This document shows, piece by piece, positions 32,496 through 44,207 of a DNA stretch of 64,000 nucleotides (the stretch's first letter is position 1; each line of letters starts with the position of its first letter). Where the stretch lies: NCBI GenBank assembly GCA_030765065.1, contig CM060990.1:674404118-674468117 (forward strand). Direction: 5' to 3'. A program made the position numbers and the translations under genes. Under the pieces are notes generated by a model, which was given only the letters and a program-made list of their open reading frames with translations, made no database searches and was not told the DNA's origin. The DNA is from Deroplatys truncata. Its lineage: Eukaryota > Arthropoda > Insecta > Mantodea > Mantidae.

Positions 32496-33102
32496 GTGTT
32501 CTATATTATCTCGTTTTATTAAAAATGCTCCTTACAATGTAGTTTTTGTTTTTTATAAAACAAGTGTGTTAATTGTGACTTAATAACCCAAGTTGGGCTG
32601 TTTTGTGTAGCTGAATATGACATTAATTAAATAATTTCAATTTCAATTTTTGAAAGGGCAATTACTTCTGCTGTTAAGCACTGCCAGACAAATATCTGTG
32701 AGAAATGTTAAATTCAGGTACCTGAACTTTATTCCAGGATATTTGTTACCTGTAACCGTTGTCTGTTGTGAAAGCACTGTGAATCAAAAGTGTGTTTTTA
32801 TCTTTGACGACGCTACTGATGCCATGGTTAACTTAAGCACAACGGACTGCTACTGCTACTATTTGTGATGTGGTTTGACAACAAAGAAAAGAATTTAAAA
32901 AACAGTCATTGTTGTGGGCATCAAACTGTGTAATTGAGTTCCAAATAACGGAAATCTCGGGACTGGTGACAACGTATTAGTTACACTATAAAAAAATAGT
33001 GTTTCCTTTCTTACTATGTGACCAAAATGTATGAGTAAAACAAACAAAACACAACTGTTCGAATTATTTTTCCCTCCTTACTATGATATAGTATAATTAA
33101 TT

Positions 33103-33140
<38 letters not shown>

Positions 33141-33144
33141 TAAA
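32485..33144 (+). repeat. Repeat module Y, copy 1
   Basis: Begins GGTTCTATTAAGTGTTC and ends in a short (AAT)n run at 33103-33140. Nearly identical to 42990-43635, with partial copies at 47488-47690 and 50875-51500. Contains no credible gene. Its left edge truncates the Maverick. Confidence 0.88.
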
Positions 33145-33698
33145 CAGGTAGAGCTGCGTGGTGTTTTTCCTATCCGCGTTCTCGGCGCTCGTTGACGTCT
33201 ACCGCTGTAATAGAAAGGCGCGGATGAAACCATTCAACATTTCTAAAACTACTCTTAAAGGCTCTACTTACCAGCTTTATGAAGGTATGTTTGAGGACAG
33301 AATTGTTAATAGAGATTTGTGGCCCCCTCGGTCCCCCGACCTAACACCCTGGTATTTCTATCTCTGGAGTAACTTAAAACAAAGTGAACAAGACAAACCC
33401 ACACACCTTGGAAGAATTAAAAAAAATATCCGCCTGGAAATTGCCAGGATTTCTCAACGTGAACTACGGCGAGTGATGGATAGTTTCTTAAAGAGGTGAC
33501 AAAATTGTATGGACAACGACGGTGGCCAGTTTCAGCATCTCCTTTCATAAAGTTGGTAAATAAAGACTTTAAAAGTAGTTTTCAAAATGTTGTATGACTT
33601 CATGTTCTATGATAGCGGCGGACGGCAACGAGCGCCGAGGACGCGGACAGGATAAACACAGAGCAGCCAGTTAGAAGTTTTTTTTTGGGCTGTTCCTG
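33145..33698 (+). mobile_element. Deleted mariner-type element, copy 1
   Basis: Terminal inverted repeats of about 130 bp (CCTGTCCGCGTCCTCGGCGC on the right arm's complement, a near match on the left) enclose only the C-terminal part of a mariner transposase: RDLWPPRSPDLTPWYFYLWS followed by LRRVMDSFLKR. The last catalytic Asp of the family sits in the DLTP(x)D motif; here the position reads W-Y, so it is lost. The first catalytic residues are deleted. The left terminus has decayed to AAACAGGTAGAG. It lies between modules Y and X at a TA. Confidence 0.85.
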
Positions 33699-34335
33699 TA
33701 TAAGTGCAAACGAAACCGAAAATGTATAATCATTCTGCAATAATATTAAAATGTATGAAATGATATAGTGCGGTGTAAAACATATGCAAAAAATGTGAAA
33801 TAGACCTTACGTATAACATTACTAAATCTGTATCTCGTCAAAATTTCCCATTTATTCATGCATAAAGATGTAGCAATGAAATATGTAATTAATATAATCT
33901 GGGCTCTACTCACGAAGCAATTTTATTCAGTTTACTTCAGATTTTCAGCAAGTGTTATTTAACTACGGATGATGAAGTCATCTCAAGAACTTCTTCTTCA
34001 CATCAAGCACGTTTTATTAAACCAATACATGATCGATTTTTATAGACGAAGTGTTACATACTCTATTGTTTTTCAGAGAAGCTGTTTAATGTTTCACAAA
34101 GTTTAATCTTTGATTGTAAAAATTACATTCAGGAAATAATATACCTACAGAAATTAGAGGTGTAAATACGACACCAAGTGATGCATTTCAAATAGATATG
34201 GCTCAATTATATATTCTAAAAAAAGTTTCGCTGAGAATTAGGGCACATAGGACCACGAACACGAATTTTTTATTATAAATTATGTTCTATCTGCATTAAA
34301 AAGTTTCAACTGAATTGACTGCAAATTGTGGAAAT
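33699..34335 (+). repeat. Repeat module X, copy 1 (truncated)
   Basis: Starts TATAAGTGCAAACGAAACCG and follows 44208-44830 closely until about 34330, where similarity stops before the Tigger remnant. No gene content. Confidence 0.85.
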
Positions 34336-34390
34336 TAACAAAGTTAAAAAGTAATTTTTATTCTATTAATTATTCGTTTCAAATTTTAAG

Positions 34391-35036
34391 ATGGTACGAC
34401 ATTACAAAAGGAAGAATTTACGGCTACAATGGGACAAAGAAGCTATGGAACAGGCAATCTCATCTGTAATAGAGGGTAATCTGTCATTACTAGGTGCAAG
34501 TCAAGTTTTCAAGGTACCATACGACCTGTATACAAAAGTTAAATTAAGATTAAATGAACTGAATCCAATGTTCAAACAACCCAACACTTCGCAATCCCCT
34601 TTGGCTGTAATGCCTGAAAGATACGTTCCAGAGGTACTTCCTAGAATGTGATCAAGAGAAGAGTTCAAACTAAGAAAGGAGCATACCACAGCACATCACC
34701 AGAAAATGTAGCACTTGTTAAGGTAAAGAGAGAGATGAAATTTCGTGGGAAACAAATTCAGTTAAAAAAAGAAGAAAGACAACATTTCAAGGAAAAAGAA
34801 AAAGAAGCTAAACAATCAATGAAATTCACTGACTTATCGTCCAGTGAAGACGATGCTGCTAATGATTCCAACGTAGATGACCACTAATGTGGATTCTGCA
34901 GTGTCAAATACTACTCGAAGTAGTCTGTACTGAGAGGTGACTAGATTCGCTGCCAGAAATGCCAGGTTTGGTTCCATGAAAGATGCGTGGGAGCTGAAGG
35001 AAGGGAACAATTTATTTGTGGCAAATGCTTCTAAGT
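34391..35036 (+). pseudogene. Pogo/Tigger transposase with its catalytic core deleted
   Basis: The N-terminus (MVRHYKRKNLRLQWDKEAME, then AISSVIEGNLSLLGASQVFK) is a pipsqueak-type helix-turn-helix typical of Tigger transposases and ends at a TGA at 34649. An overlapping frame gives a Glu/Lys-rich tail ending in FTDLSSSEDDAANDSN. After the stop, a third segment up to 35034 encodes a PHD-like zinc finger in pieces: CGFC, IRCQKCQVWFHERC, FICGKC, interrupted by two stops. The DDE domain that should lie between head and tail (several hundred residues) is missing. This is a deletion derivative, parallel in structure to the remnant at the right edge of the window. Confidence 0.82.
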
Positions 35037-35511
35037 AGCGTTCAGAACTCAAGAATTGTTAATCCTTACATTTCTTAGTTTTTTTCAATGCTTCACATTT
35101 CATAGGAATTGTTAACTCTTGATAATTCCACATTAATATATTATAGTATATATAGGTAGGTCTATATTTAATTTCTAGAATAAATTTGTTTCAGAATCCA
35201 AAAGCAGAGCTATTATTTACTGTATTCATTGTTATCCAAATTGCCCCACAGTGATATTCAATTAGCTCCTCGGAATTTCTCCATTTTCAATTCGGCGGGG
35301 AATTCTGATAGCTTTATTTCAGCATTAGGATTGTCTTTAACGATAGTGATATTATGCCCACCGTGAGCCATAATATTGTACTACTTGTGTGCTTACTTGA
35401 ATGCTCGGTACATTGTAACATTTCATTTTCAATCAAGAAGTTACCCTAACCTATCGGAATTACCCCGCCCTACCCTAATAATTTACCTTTGAAATCAACT
35501 TTGAACCGTGC
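35037..35511. other. Tigger 3' flank
   Basis: AT-rich, no gene. AAATTGCCCCAC at about 35228-35239 is the complement of GTGGGGCAATTT and may be a decayed Tigger terminus, given the GGGGCAAGTT ends seen elsewhere. That is weak. Confidence 0.4.
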
Positions 35512-36960
35512 TTACATGTCGGGGCAGTACTTCAGGCAACACATGTCATTGACTGTAGGGTCCTCTTTCTTGATGCCTGGACGAATAGAACAATATGTCT
35601 TCAATGAACTGTAATCCTTGAAGAAGTTATGGCTTAGATAATAGACTTCGTATTGTATAGGTTTCAGTCTTGCTGTCTTAAATACTGCAACATAGCTTGC
35701 AGCTGTGTATATGTCCTGATTTTTTAATTTCCTCTCTATGCAAGAATGCACTGAATCGCATTCCATTTGTTTGTGACCTTTTGGCAAATACTCTTGAACT
35801 AAAAAGACATTCTTGCCAGACAAATCAAGGTAGCGCGTTTGCTAGTGTCACGTTTCTATTCTGATAGCCACAACCATCACTGTAAACTATTATTTCATCT
35901 TTTTTGTCACACATTACATGTTTCGAGATGAAGTCGCACAAAATTGTAGCAAATTCATTAGCACTCTCGTGCCATACATAACAATATCCATCTCCAGTTT
36001 TCAAATTATAAATGGTGAAGTTATGAACCTTAAGCTTTATTTTATAATACATGGCCGAAGTCTTCAAGTTTGGGCACAACTATACAGAATCCAGATCCAT
36101 TGTATACACTTGCTCCGCAGTTTCTTTGTCTTTTAATTTTACTGCTATTGTTGCTTTCTTTTTGCTGATATGTGAATTGTAAGTATCCTCCGATATGTAG
36201 CTGCAGAAAAGGTCACATCTATCTTTTTGGGGACTAAAGAGGCTTAGATTCATATCATAAAATACCTAATAAAGCGATTTAAAATAGCCAATGCCTTAAC
36301 TTTCTTTCTCTCAAATATCTTTCATATTCCCTATATAATGCTGATTTTGAATTCCATAATGGCTCTAGATACTTTTTGAAGACGTAGATCTGCAATAATA
36401 AGAAACCAATTTTAGGAGATCTTCAAAGAATGATACAAGTATTTTCTTTTCTTTGCTTACCTAGTCGCGTTTTCTTTCCTTTTCACATCTCACACGCCTG
36501 TTTTGTTCACGGATTATCACTATTATACCCACTTTCTTTAATCCAGTTTAGGATTGCCCATTCCCCAATAGATAATGTATTCAACATTTTCTTGCAGACC
36601 CTTACTCTAGTGCTGTTTTTGTGTAAATGAAAACGGAAACTTAATTTTTCTTATTTTTCTTATCCTTGGCATTATGTTTATCCATGAGATATTGCACCAT
36701 GACATTTTTTCATCCCATGACTTCCCCCGGAAAGCTCAAAGTTCTCTTTCCTGTCACTATCTGTTAGTTCTGTAATACATCTGCTTGGATTTTTTGCTCA
36801 TTTTGTAGTTGCATATAGCTCCCATTATGCTACTTGTTCTTTAATACCGTACTCCCATTTGTTTCCAGATCTTCTGGTCCCCCTATATGCTTTACCATGC
36901 ATTCTCTTCTTTTTGTTTTCCTTGGACATCCATGTAGGTTCTCGTACTGAATATCTTTTG
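35512..36960 (-). pseudogene. Broken transposase-like gene of an unnamed arthropod family (YSDGC motif)
   Basis: On the minus strand, three segments of one protein follow each other. The 5' part (about 36960-36640) has WMSKENKKKRMHGKAYRG and CITELTDSDRKENFE, with stops. The middle (36253-35825) has MNLSLFSPKKDRCDLFCSYI, MDLDSV, a TAG, then LKTSAMYYKIKLKVHNFTIY and IIVYSDGCGYQNRNVTLANA. The 3' part, in a shifted frame (35823-35512), has YLPKGHKQMECDSVHSCIER and FFKDYSSLKTYCSIRPG. This resembles a widespread group of uncharacterised invertebrate proteins with an RNase-H-like D...D...E layout (Asp of YSDGC, Glu of QMECDS-VHS...IE as candidates). One premature stop and one frameshift lie in the well-conserved part, so it is dead. 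Family name and target site are unknown to me. Confidence 0.68.
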
Positions 36961-38889
36961 CGCTTTCTTCCTCTAGTATGAATTCCATTGTTCTTGTTGT
37001 CTGTGACATCACTTATATCAAAATTGTATCACTTTGTATAAATTGACAATTGTTGTCACCGGAATCTTGTCCAGGTTCATCCCCAATTAATATAACTAGA
37101 CTGCTAATTCATCAATAAAAGGTTTCCCTTGAAGGGTGTCCTCTAAAACTATCTTTAGATAAATTAAATTTATTTTATTTCCCTCTCATTCCATTCCATA
37201 CCTAGAACGCTATGTTTGTCACATGTATTTTTATTTGAATCTAAACCATGAAGCTCCTTTTCAGTGTTTTCAGTATCTAAATCGTTAATAATGCATTTGA
37301 ATTTATTTGTTTGCACAACTTTTGAGGAAAGTTGACATTTATTCTCTTTATCTTCATTTCTCTAAATTGTTTCTGTATTTAAATTTTGTGTATATTCTCT
37401 AGACAATGGTAATTGTATTCCCAAAATGTTCAACATTTTCTGAGCTCTGGAAGGCATTTTCTGTTGAAAATGAACAAGGCAGAACGCAATGGTAAGTAAT
37501 AGGTGACAAACTTTTGCTTTAGGTAATTATATTAATAGTATTCCCATTTGAAATTTGCTCTTTTCTACTATTTAAAAACAGAGATCGAAACAGAAACCTT
37601 TACCAAACAGAACGCTAATCTAACTTACTGAACGAAAATTTTTATAAAACGGAAAGCCAATAAAACCTGAACTTTAACCAACCGAACCTATCATATTATT
37701 TCCCACTCATTATTTTAATATTTCAGTTTAAATTCTGTCAAAATGTTTACCTATTAAAATTTAAAATTCACACTTATTTAAAATTGCAGTAAACCTACCT
37801 GGGGAGTTTGTGTGTGCATAATGCAAAACTAAACCGGCTTTCTTCATTCTTTCTTTTTATTAACATTATATGTAAGACAAGCAACCATTAAGAAAATAAA
37901 TTAATTTTCTGTTTTCCTACAGACGTTTGATAACTTCAATGCAAACTGGAACATGAAGGTAACTCCATAAATTAGTAATCAAATTCAAAATACGAAAAAG
38001 TTAGTTTGCTTATTTCCGCACTACGTTATAAAATTAGTGTTATGTGAAATAATGATTATTTAACTTATCAATAACATAAGCTGTGAAACAGCATTCTCCG
38101 TACAGAAAAAAGTACTATAATTATACTAGCTGTGTAAGAATGTTGTACTCAAATTGCAACTGCAGTCTGTAGGGGTGCTTACTGCTACAAAATTTTCCAC
38201 ATTTGTTATTGATACGTAGTTCATTGTTCAATTTTTTATGCAGAATATTTCATTACATAATAAACCAGACAGGAATGGTACATATTGTTTCTAACAAAGA
38301 GAACGGAAGACATCCAAAGTTTTAAGAAACAGAACAAGGTTTCGTTTTGCTATCCTCCATTTCGAGCCCTGATTAAAACTCCTACCTTCACATTCTACGA
38401 AGTCTTAATTTACCTGAACTTGTTATAATACGAGTACTTGCTATTAAAATGTGGGAATTCTTGATGTACTAATATGAAATACCATGTCACAAACCACTCA
38501 CTAAAGAATCACTTCACAGAATGAACTTCACAGAATAATCACTCATTGTAACAGTAAGATAAAGTACGCAAACAACAGCGTAATTCAACATTGTTAAGAA
38601 TGACCGCCAGCTGGAAAAGTATTTGTTGTTTCTAAACCAGATCAACTGTATAATAAAACGTAAACCTCGTATTTTTTAAGCCTTTAAATGTTAACTTAAA
38701 AACTCGTAAGTCTCCATTTTGTTCTGGAAGAAGGACTTACGAGGCTTTATGAATGAACAGTCTTACCTTAAAAACTATTAAGTCTTAACTTCTCACTGAA
38801 TTCAAACATGTTTGTTTTATTAAGAAAATTGTTGCTTTTAACCCCGCAAATCCAGTATATAGTAATACGAATGGCAATTATGTTTTCTT
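36961..38889. other. AT-rich sequence without recognised genes
   Basis: No open frame of note and no repeat family recognised. It may include the 5' flank of the broken transposase to its left. Confidence 0.5.
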
Positions 38890-39540
38890 TCTTATAACCC
38901 AGTCCTCATCAACTGTTTCAGGGTTGTAGGACCAGCCGGCGGTGTTCTGCATGTTGCGACTGGGCGGTGACTTGCGCTCTGTAAAGTTTTCTTCTCTGGC
39001 GTACTGTGGTACCGCTTAGTTATGTCCCTCCTCATCATGGGGCTCTGCTCAGTGGGACCCTGGAGGTTGGTGGCTTGTGGGCACGGAGCGCGCGGCGGAT
39101 GCGCTCTATCTGGAAACGCTTCCTTTTCAACCCTTCGGGCCTCTCCCCTTATCCTCCCTCCCAGGGGCCACGTTGGAAGCACAATGGGCCGATTGGCCTG
39201 CATGCGGTGCTCTGCTCTGGTTTTGCGGGCCCCTACGCCATACATACATACCTTAATCTTTACTCTTACCTTTACACTTATTAGAGGAAAAAAAAAAGAT
39301 TTAGTAATTTAATCATAAAAAGTACCTATAGCAGGAGAAACTCAATAATCTTTATTCCGGAAGAAATCTAGGTCATGGAGTTTAACAAATAGTACGTAGA
39401 TTCCGGATGGTTTAAAGTCATTAGGGTTTGCCGGCCCTCGTAGCCGTGGTCGCTGGAGTGTATAACTCCGGCGCTCCGCCAAGCTGAGGATCGCGAGTTC
39501 GAGTCCCGCCATGGTCATGGGTGTTTATGTGTTGTGTAAT
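38890..39540 (-). repeat. Repeat module Z, copy 1, with tRNA-like segment
   Basis: Matches 46636-47300 in inverted orientation, from the CAACTGTTTCAGGGTTGTAG side to the tRNA-like segment at 39427-39520. That segment reads on the plus strand CGTGGTCGCTGGAGTGTATA (box A-like) and GAGTTCGAGTCCCGCC (box B). The middle contains GC-rich, SINE-like sequence (TGGGCCGATTGGCCTGC) and ends near a TTTACCTTTACAC-type run. Open frames in it are not conserved as proteins between copies. Confidence 0.8.
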
Positions 39541-41966
39541 TGCCGTGATAAGCGGTAACGCAAACAGTAAAAACACAGTATCATAAACTGGGTAAAACAA
39601 GGGAAATTAAAAAAAAATACAAAAAAAAAGAAATGTAGAATATGGTTACATACATACATAAATATTGCATAGAATACACAACATTTGAAATAAAATAAAG
39701 ACATATTATATACAAAATGAAACAAAGCAAGTGAAATTTCGTGTAAAATCGAATACCTCCCTTCTGTTAGACGGCTAACATTATAATTATAGACAAGAAC
39801 AATTATTTTAACTTTCACTAGGCTTGTACCTTTTGTTCGTCTCATCACTTTGTTCTGTTTGATTTAAAATGCATAGCATTTACTGTCAGTTCTTAATATA
39901 CATTAAAATAGCTTCATTAATTCTAGAGCAGGCATCAAAGGTAATTGGCATTTGACATTAGTATTTACTAATACAACTACAGAGCTATCCATGTATTATC
40001 ATCAGGATAATTTGTCATTCAGATAATCTTGTACAGAATGATATACCTTTGAGCATAGGTATTTTTTAACAGCAGTTTTAAAGACATTGAAATTGTGAAC
40101 TTTTCCTTTAAGATCTTTTGGAAGAACATTAAATATTTTATGCTCTCATAATACACAATTTCTGGAAGCAAGAAAGCTTTTCACTGGGATACTGGATGTT
40201 ACCTTAGTGTTTATCTCATGAATTTCCATGTTTGTTATAAACGTGGTTCAATTGCATAGAAACAATTATAGCTTAAGGACCTTTCAAAGCATGTCATATA
40301 GTGATTTAAATGTCTGCCTATGAGCCTAAATTCCTACAAAATTGTAGTACAAGCCATAAATTGTACTTTTATAAAGTGAATGACCATTCAACGGGGGCCT
40401 AAGGAACCTTAAAATACTAAATTAATTCCAGAGGTGCAGAAAAACAGAGAGCCTGTAAATGTATTAAATGCATTTTATACAACATTTACTCAGAAATAAT
40501 GTTATTTTAGATTTATAACTTTTAAACTCTCCTTTCGCGGGTTTTTATTTCTCGGCACATTTTCATAGTTCAAATTTGTCCACGCGTCGTAGTTTTCGGT
40601 ATAGGTAAAGTAATAAAATTTTGAATACCTCCTTGAAAATAACAGTATAAAAATTGTGAAATGAAATTCTGTTTACAAGCTTGATTATTATGTTATTAAA
40701 CAACAGTGTTCATATTGTATAACTTTTTGAGCAACAAATTCAATTCTAAAATTTAACCTTTATTTTCTCTTAAACTGATTAGATAATTACAAATTCATCT
40801 CTAGAATCTATTTATATATGAATAAGGTATCCGACTATACAATATTAATTATTTCAAAACATAATTGCATCGTATGGAGCAATTTTTCAAAACAGTACAA
40901 AAAGTAATAGTAAATTATCTCTGGAACTAACTTAGATATAAGCTTGAAATTTCGTCTAGGTACATATTATATACTAAACCCTGATTGCTGTATTACGTTT
41001 GCAAAACGAACCGACCTGAAATTGTGGGAGTTTAAACTTCGCATATGGGCATCTTTATGACAATTCAACCGTTAACATCCTAAAATTTGTAATTCTTAAC
41101 TTATCAACTTCAAACTTTGACCTGACAATGACATTGCAATACAAATGCTACGTGTAACATTTGGGAACTGTACCCTGCACCTTTCAGATTAGAAATTAAT
41201 TCCTTTACTCATTTTATAGACGTAAATTCTTAACATTATCAAAAGTATGCATGCTATTAAGCACTAATATTTATGAGTCCACGTTTAATTGTTAGCTTTT
41301 AAATTAGCCTACTTAATACCAAAGTTGTTAATCTCCACAATTTACAGTCAATTCAGTTGAAACTTTTTAATGCAGATAGAACATAATTTATAATAAAAAA
41401 TTCATGTTCGTGATCCTATGTGCCCTAACTCTCAGCGAGAATTTTTCTAGACATGTAATTGAGTCATATCAATTTGAAATGTATCAATTGATGACGTGTT
41501 TACAGCTCTAATTTCTGTAGGTATATTATTTCCCGAATGTAATTTTTTACAATCAAAGATTAAACTTTGTGGAACATTAAAACCTCTTCTCTAAAAAATA
41601 ATAGAGTATGTAACACTTCCTCTATAAAAATCGATCGTGTATTGGTTTAAAAAACGTGCTTGATGTCAAGAAGATGTTCTTGAGATGTCTTCTTCTTTTG
41701 TAGTTAAATAACACTTGCTGAAAATCTGAAGTAAACTGAATAAAATTGCTTCGTGAGTAGAGTCCAGATTATATGTAATTACATATTTCATTGCTACATT
41801 TTTATGCTTGAATAAATGGGAAATTTTGACGAGATGCAGATTTAGGAATGTTATATATAAAGTCTATTTTACATTTTTTGTATATGTTTTATCCGCACTG
41901 TATAATTTCAGATATTTTAATATTATTGCATATTATTATACATTTTCGGTTTCGTTTTCACTGATA
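39541..41966 (-). repeat. Repeat module X, inverted full-length copy
   Basis: Complementary to 44208-46635 over its whole length. For example TTCATGTTCGTGATCCTATG at 41401 is the complement of sequence near 44735-44755. About 2.4 kb, AT-rich, no gene. With Z it forms the left arm of a large inverted repeat. Confidence 0.9.
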
Positions 41967-42134
41967 CAGGGAGAGCCAATAAAAGTTCTAAGCGTTTGCG
42001 GTGTGTTTTTCCTGTCCGCGTCCTCGGCGCTCGTTGCCATCCGCCGCTAACATAGAAAGGCGCGGATGAAATCATACAACATTTTGAAAACTACTTTTAG
42101 AGGCTTTACTTACCAACTTTATGAAAGGAGATGC
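41967..42134 (-). mobile_element. Orphan right end of the mariner-type element
   Basis: TACAGGGAGAGCCAATAAAA at 41965 begins a segment matching the complement of the right terminus of 43638-44207, including CCTGTCCGCGTCCTCGGCGC. It continues to CAACTTTATGAAAGGAGATGC and then stops abruptly at module Z. The rest of the element is lost. Confidence 0.85.
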
Positions 42135-42989
42135 TTATCACAGTAATTACACAAAACACGTACACACACACAAACACCCTTCCCTTTGCTGGATTCGAAC
42201 CCGCGACCTTCAGCTTTTCGGAGCGCCTTAGCTATACACTCCAGCGACCACGGCTACGAGGGCCGGCAAATCCTAATGACTTCAACCCATCCGGAATGTG
42301 CCTTATATTTGATAAACTGCATGACTTAGCTTTCTTCCAGGAATAAAGATTATCGAGTTTCTCCTGATATAGGTACTTTTTATGATTGAATTTCTAATTT
42401 TTTTTTACTCTAATAGGTGTAAAGGTAAGGGTAAAGGTAAAGTTATGTGCGTATGACGTAGAGGCCCGTTGACCTAAGAGCAGAGCACGTCACGCAGGCC
42501 AGTCGGCCCATAGTGCTTTCAACGTGACCCCTGGGAGGGAAGGATCAGGGGAGAGGCCCGCAGAGTTCGACCAGATACGGAGGATAAAGTGCGCAAGCAT
42601 GGACGGAGTCCCTAACGTTTCCAGACAGAGCGCATTCGCCGCGCGCTCCCTATCCACAAGCCACCACCCTCTAGGGTCCCAAAAAGTAGAGACAGCTAAC
42701 TAAGCGGTACCGCAGTGACGCCAGGTCAGAAGCCTTTACAGAGCGAAAACCACCGCCCAGTCGCAACGCGCAGAACACCGCCGTCTGGTCCTACAACCTG
42801 AAACAGTTGATAAGGAAAATGATGGGTACAGGAAATGAGAGGGAGGAGAGCTTGGTAGAATATGAACCACACAAACATTCGCCTGGCGACCAGGGGAAAC
42901 AACAAAAAAACATGGACCATAGTAAACGGTTCCCGGGTATCGATCCCGGGATATGCTGAATGCGAGACACAGAATGCGAGCCATCCCGC
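42135..42989 (+). repeat. Repeat module Z, copy 2, with two tRNA-like segments
   Basis: On the minus strand a tRNA-like segment has GGGTTCGAATCC-type box B (plus-strand GGATTCGAACCCG at 42190). A second, near 42930-42990, has GATGGCTCGC (box A-like) and GGGATCGATACCC (box B-like). The GC-rich body matches Z copies 1 and 3. Z is therefore probably a composite of at least two tRNA-derived retroposon pieces now carried as one unit. Confidence 0.75.
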
Positions 42990-43635
42990 TCGGTTCTATT
43001 AAGTGTTCTTTATTATCTAGTTTTATTAAAAATGCTCCTTACAATGTAGTTTTTGTTTTTTATAAAACAAGTGTGTTAATGGTGACTTAATAACCCAAGT
43101 TGGGCTGTTTTGTGTAGCTGAATATGACATTAATTAAATAATTTCAATTTCAATTTTTGAAAGGGCAATTACTTCTGCTGTTAAGCACTGCCAGACAAAT
43201 ATCTGTGAGAAATGTTTAATTCAGGTACCTGAACTTTATTGCAGGATGTTTGTTACCTGTAACCGTTGTCTGTTGTGAAAGCACTGTGAATCAAAAGTGT
43301 GTTTTTATCTTTGACGACGCTACTGATGCCATGGTTAACTTAAGCACAACCGACTGCTACTGCTACTATTTGTGATGTGGTTTGACAACAAAGAAAAGAA
43401 TTTAAAAACAGTTATTGTTGTGGGCATCAAACTGTGTAATTGAGTTCCAAATAACGGAAATCTCGGGACTGGTGACAACGTATTAGTTGCACTATAAAAA
43501 AATAGTGTTTCCTTTCTTACTATGTGACCAAAATGTATGAATAGAACAAACAAACAAAACTTTTCAAATTATTTTTCCTTCCTTACTATGATATAGTATA
43601 ATTAATAGTAATAATAATAATAATCATAATAATAA
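42990..43635 (+). repeat. Repeat module Y, copy 2
   Basis: Same sequence as 32485-33144 with few substitutions, ending in an (AAT)n run at 43606-43635 just before the mariner insertion. Confidence 0.9.
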
Positions 43636-43637
43636 TA

Positions 43638-44207
43638 CAGGGAGAGCCAAAACACTACGAACCGGCTGCGCGGTGTTTTTCCTGTCCGCTTTCTCGGCGC
43701 TCGTTGACGTCTGCCGCTGTAATAGAAAGGCGCGGATGAAACCATACAACATTTTTAAAACTACTCTTAGAGGTTTTACTTACCAGCTTTATGAAGGTAT
43801 GTTTGAGGACAGAATTGTTAATAGAGATTTGGGGCCCCCTCGGTCCCCCGACCTAACACCCTGCTATCTCTGGGGTAACTTAAAACAAAGTAAACAAGAC
43901 AAACCCAAAAACCCTGGAAGAATTAAAAAAATATCCGCCTGGAAATTGCCAGCATTTCTCAACGTGAACTACGGCGAGTGATGGATAGTTACCTAAAGAG
44001 GTGCCAAAATTGTATGGACAACGACGGTGGCCAGTTTCAGCATCTCCTGTCATAAAGTTGCTAAATAAAGACTTTAAAAGTAGTATTCAAAATGTTGTAT
44101 GATTTCATCCGCGCCTTGCTATGATAGCGGTTGACGGCAATGAGCGCCGAGGACGCGGACAGGAAAAACAGAGAGCAGCCGGTTAGAAGTTTTTTTGGCT
44201 CTTCCTG
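43638..44207 (+). mobile_element. Deleted mariner-type element, copy 2 (best preserved ends)
   Basis: 570 bp, flanked by the TA target duplication (43636-43637 and 44208-44209). The left terminus CAGGGAGAGCCAAAAC and right terminus complement CAGGAAGAGCCAAAAA are inverted repeats continuing for about 130 bp. Inside is only the transposase C-terminus (RDLGPPRSPDLTP and a LPAFLN-VNYGE tail with a frame change). It could be moved only by a transposase supplied elsewhere. Confidence 0.9.

Noticed and set aside
38892-39312. Overlapping frames of about 90-117 codons in module Z
   Set aside because: They recur only as parts of the repeat and their reading frames are not kept between copies.
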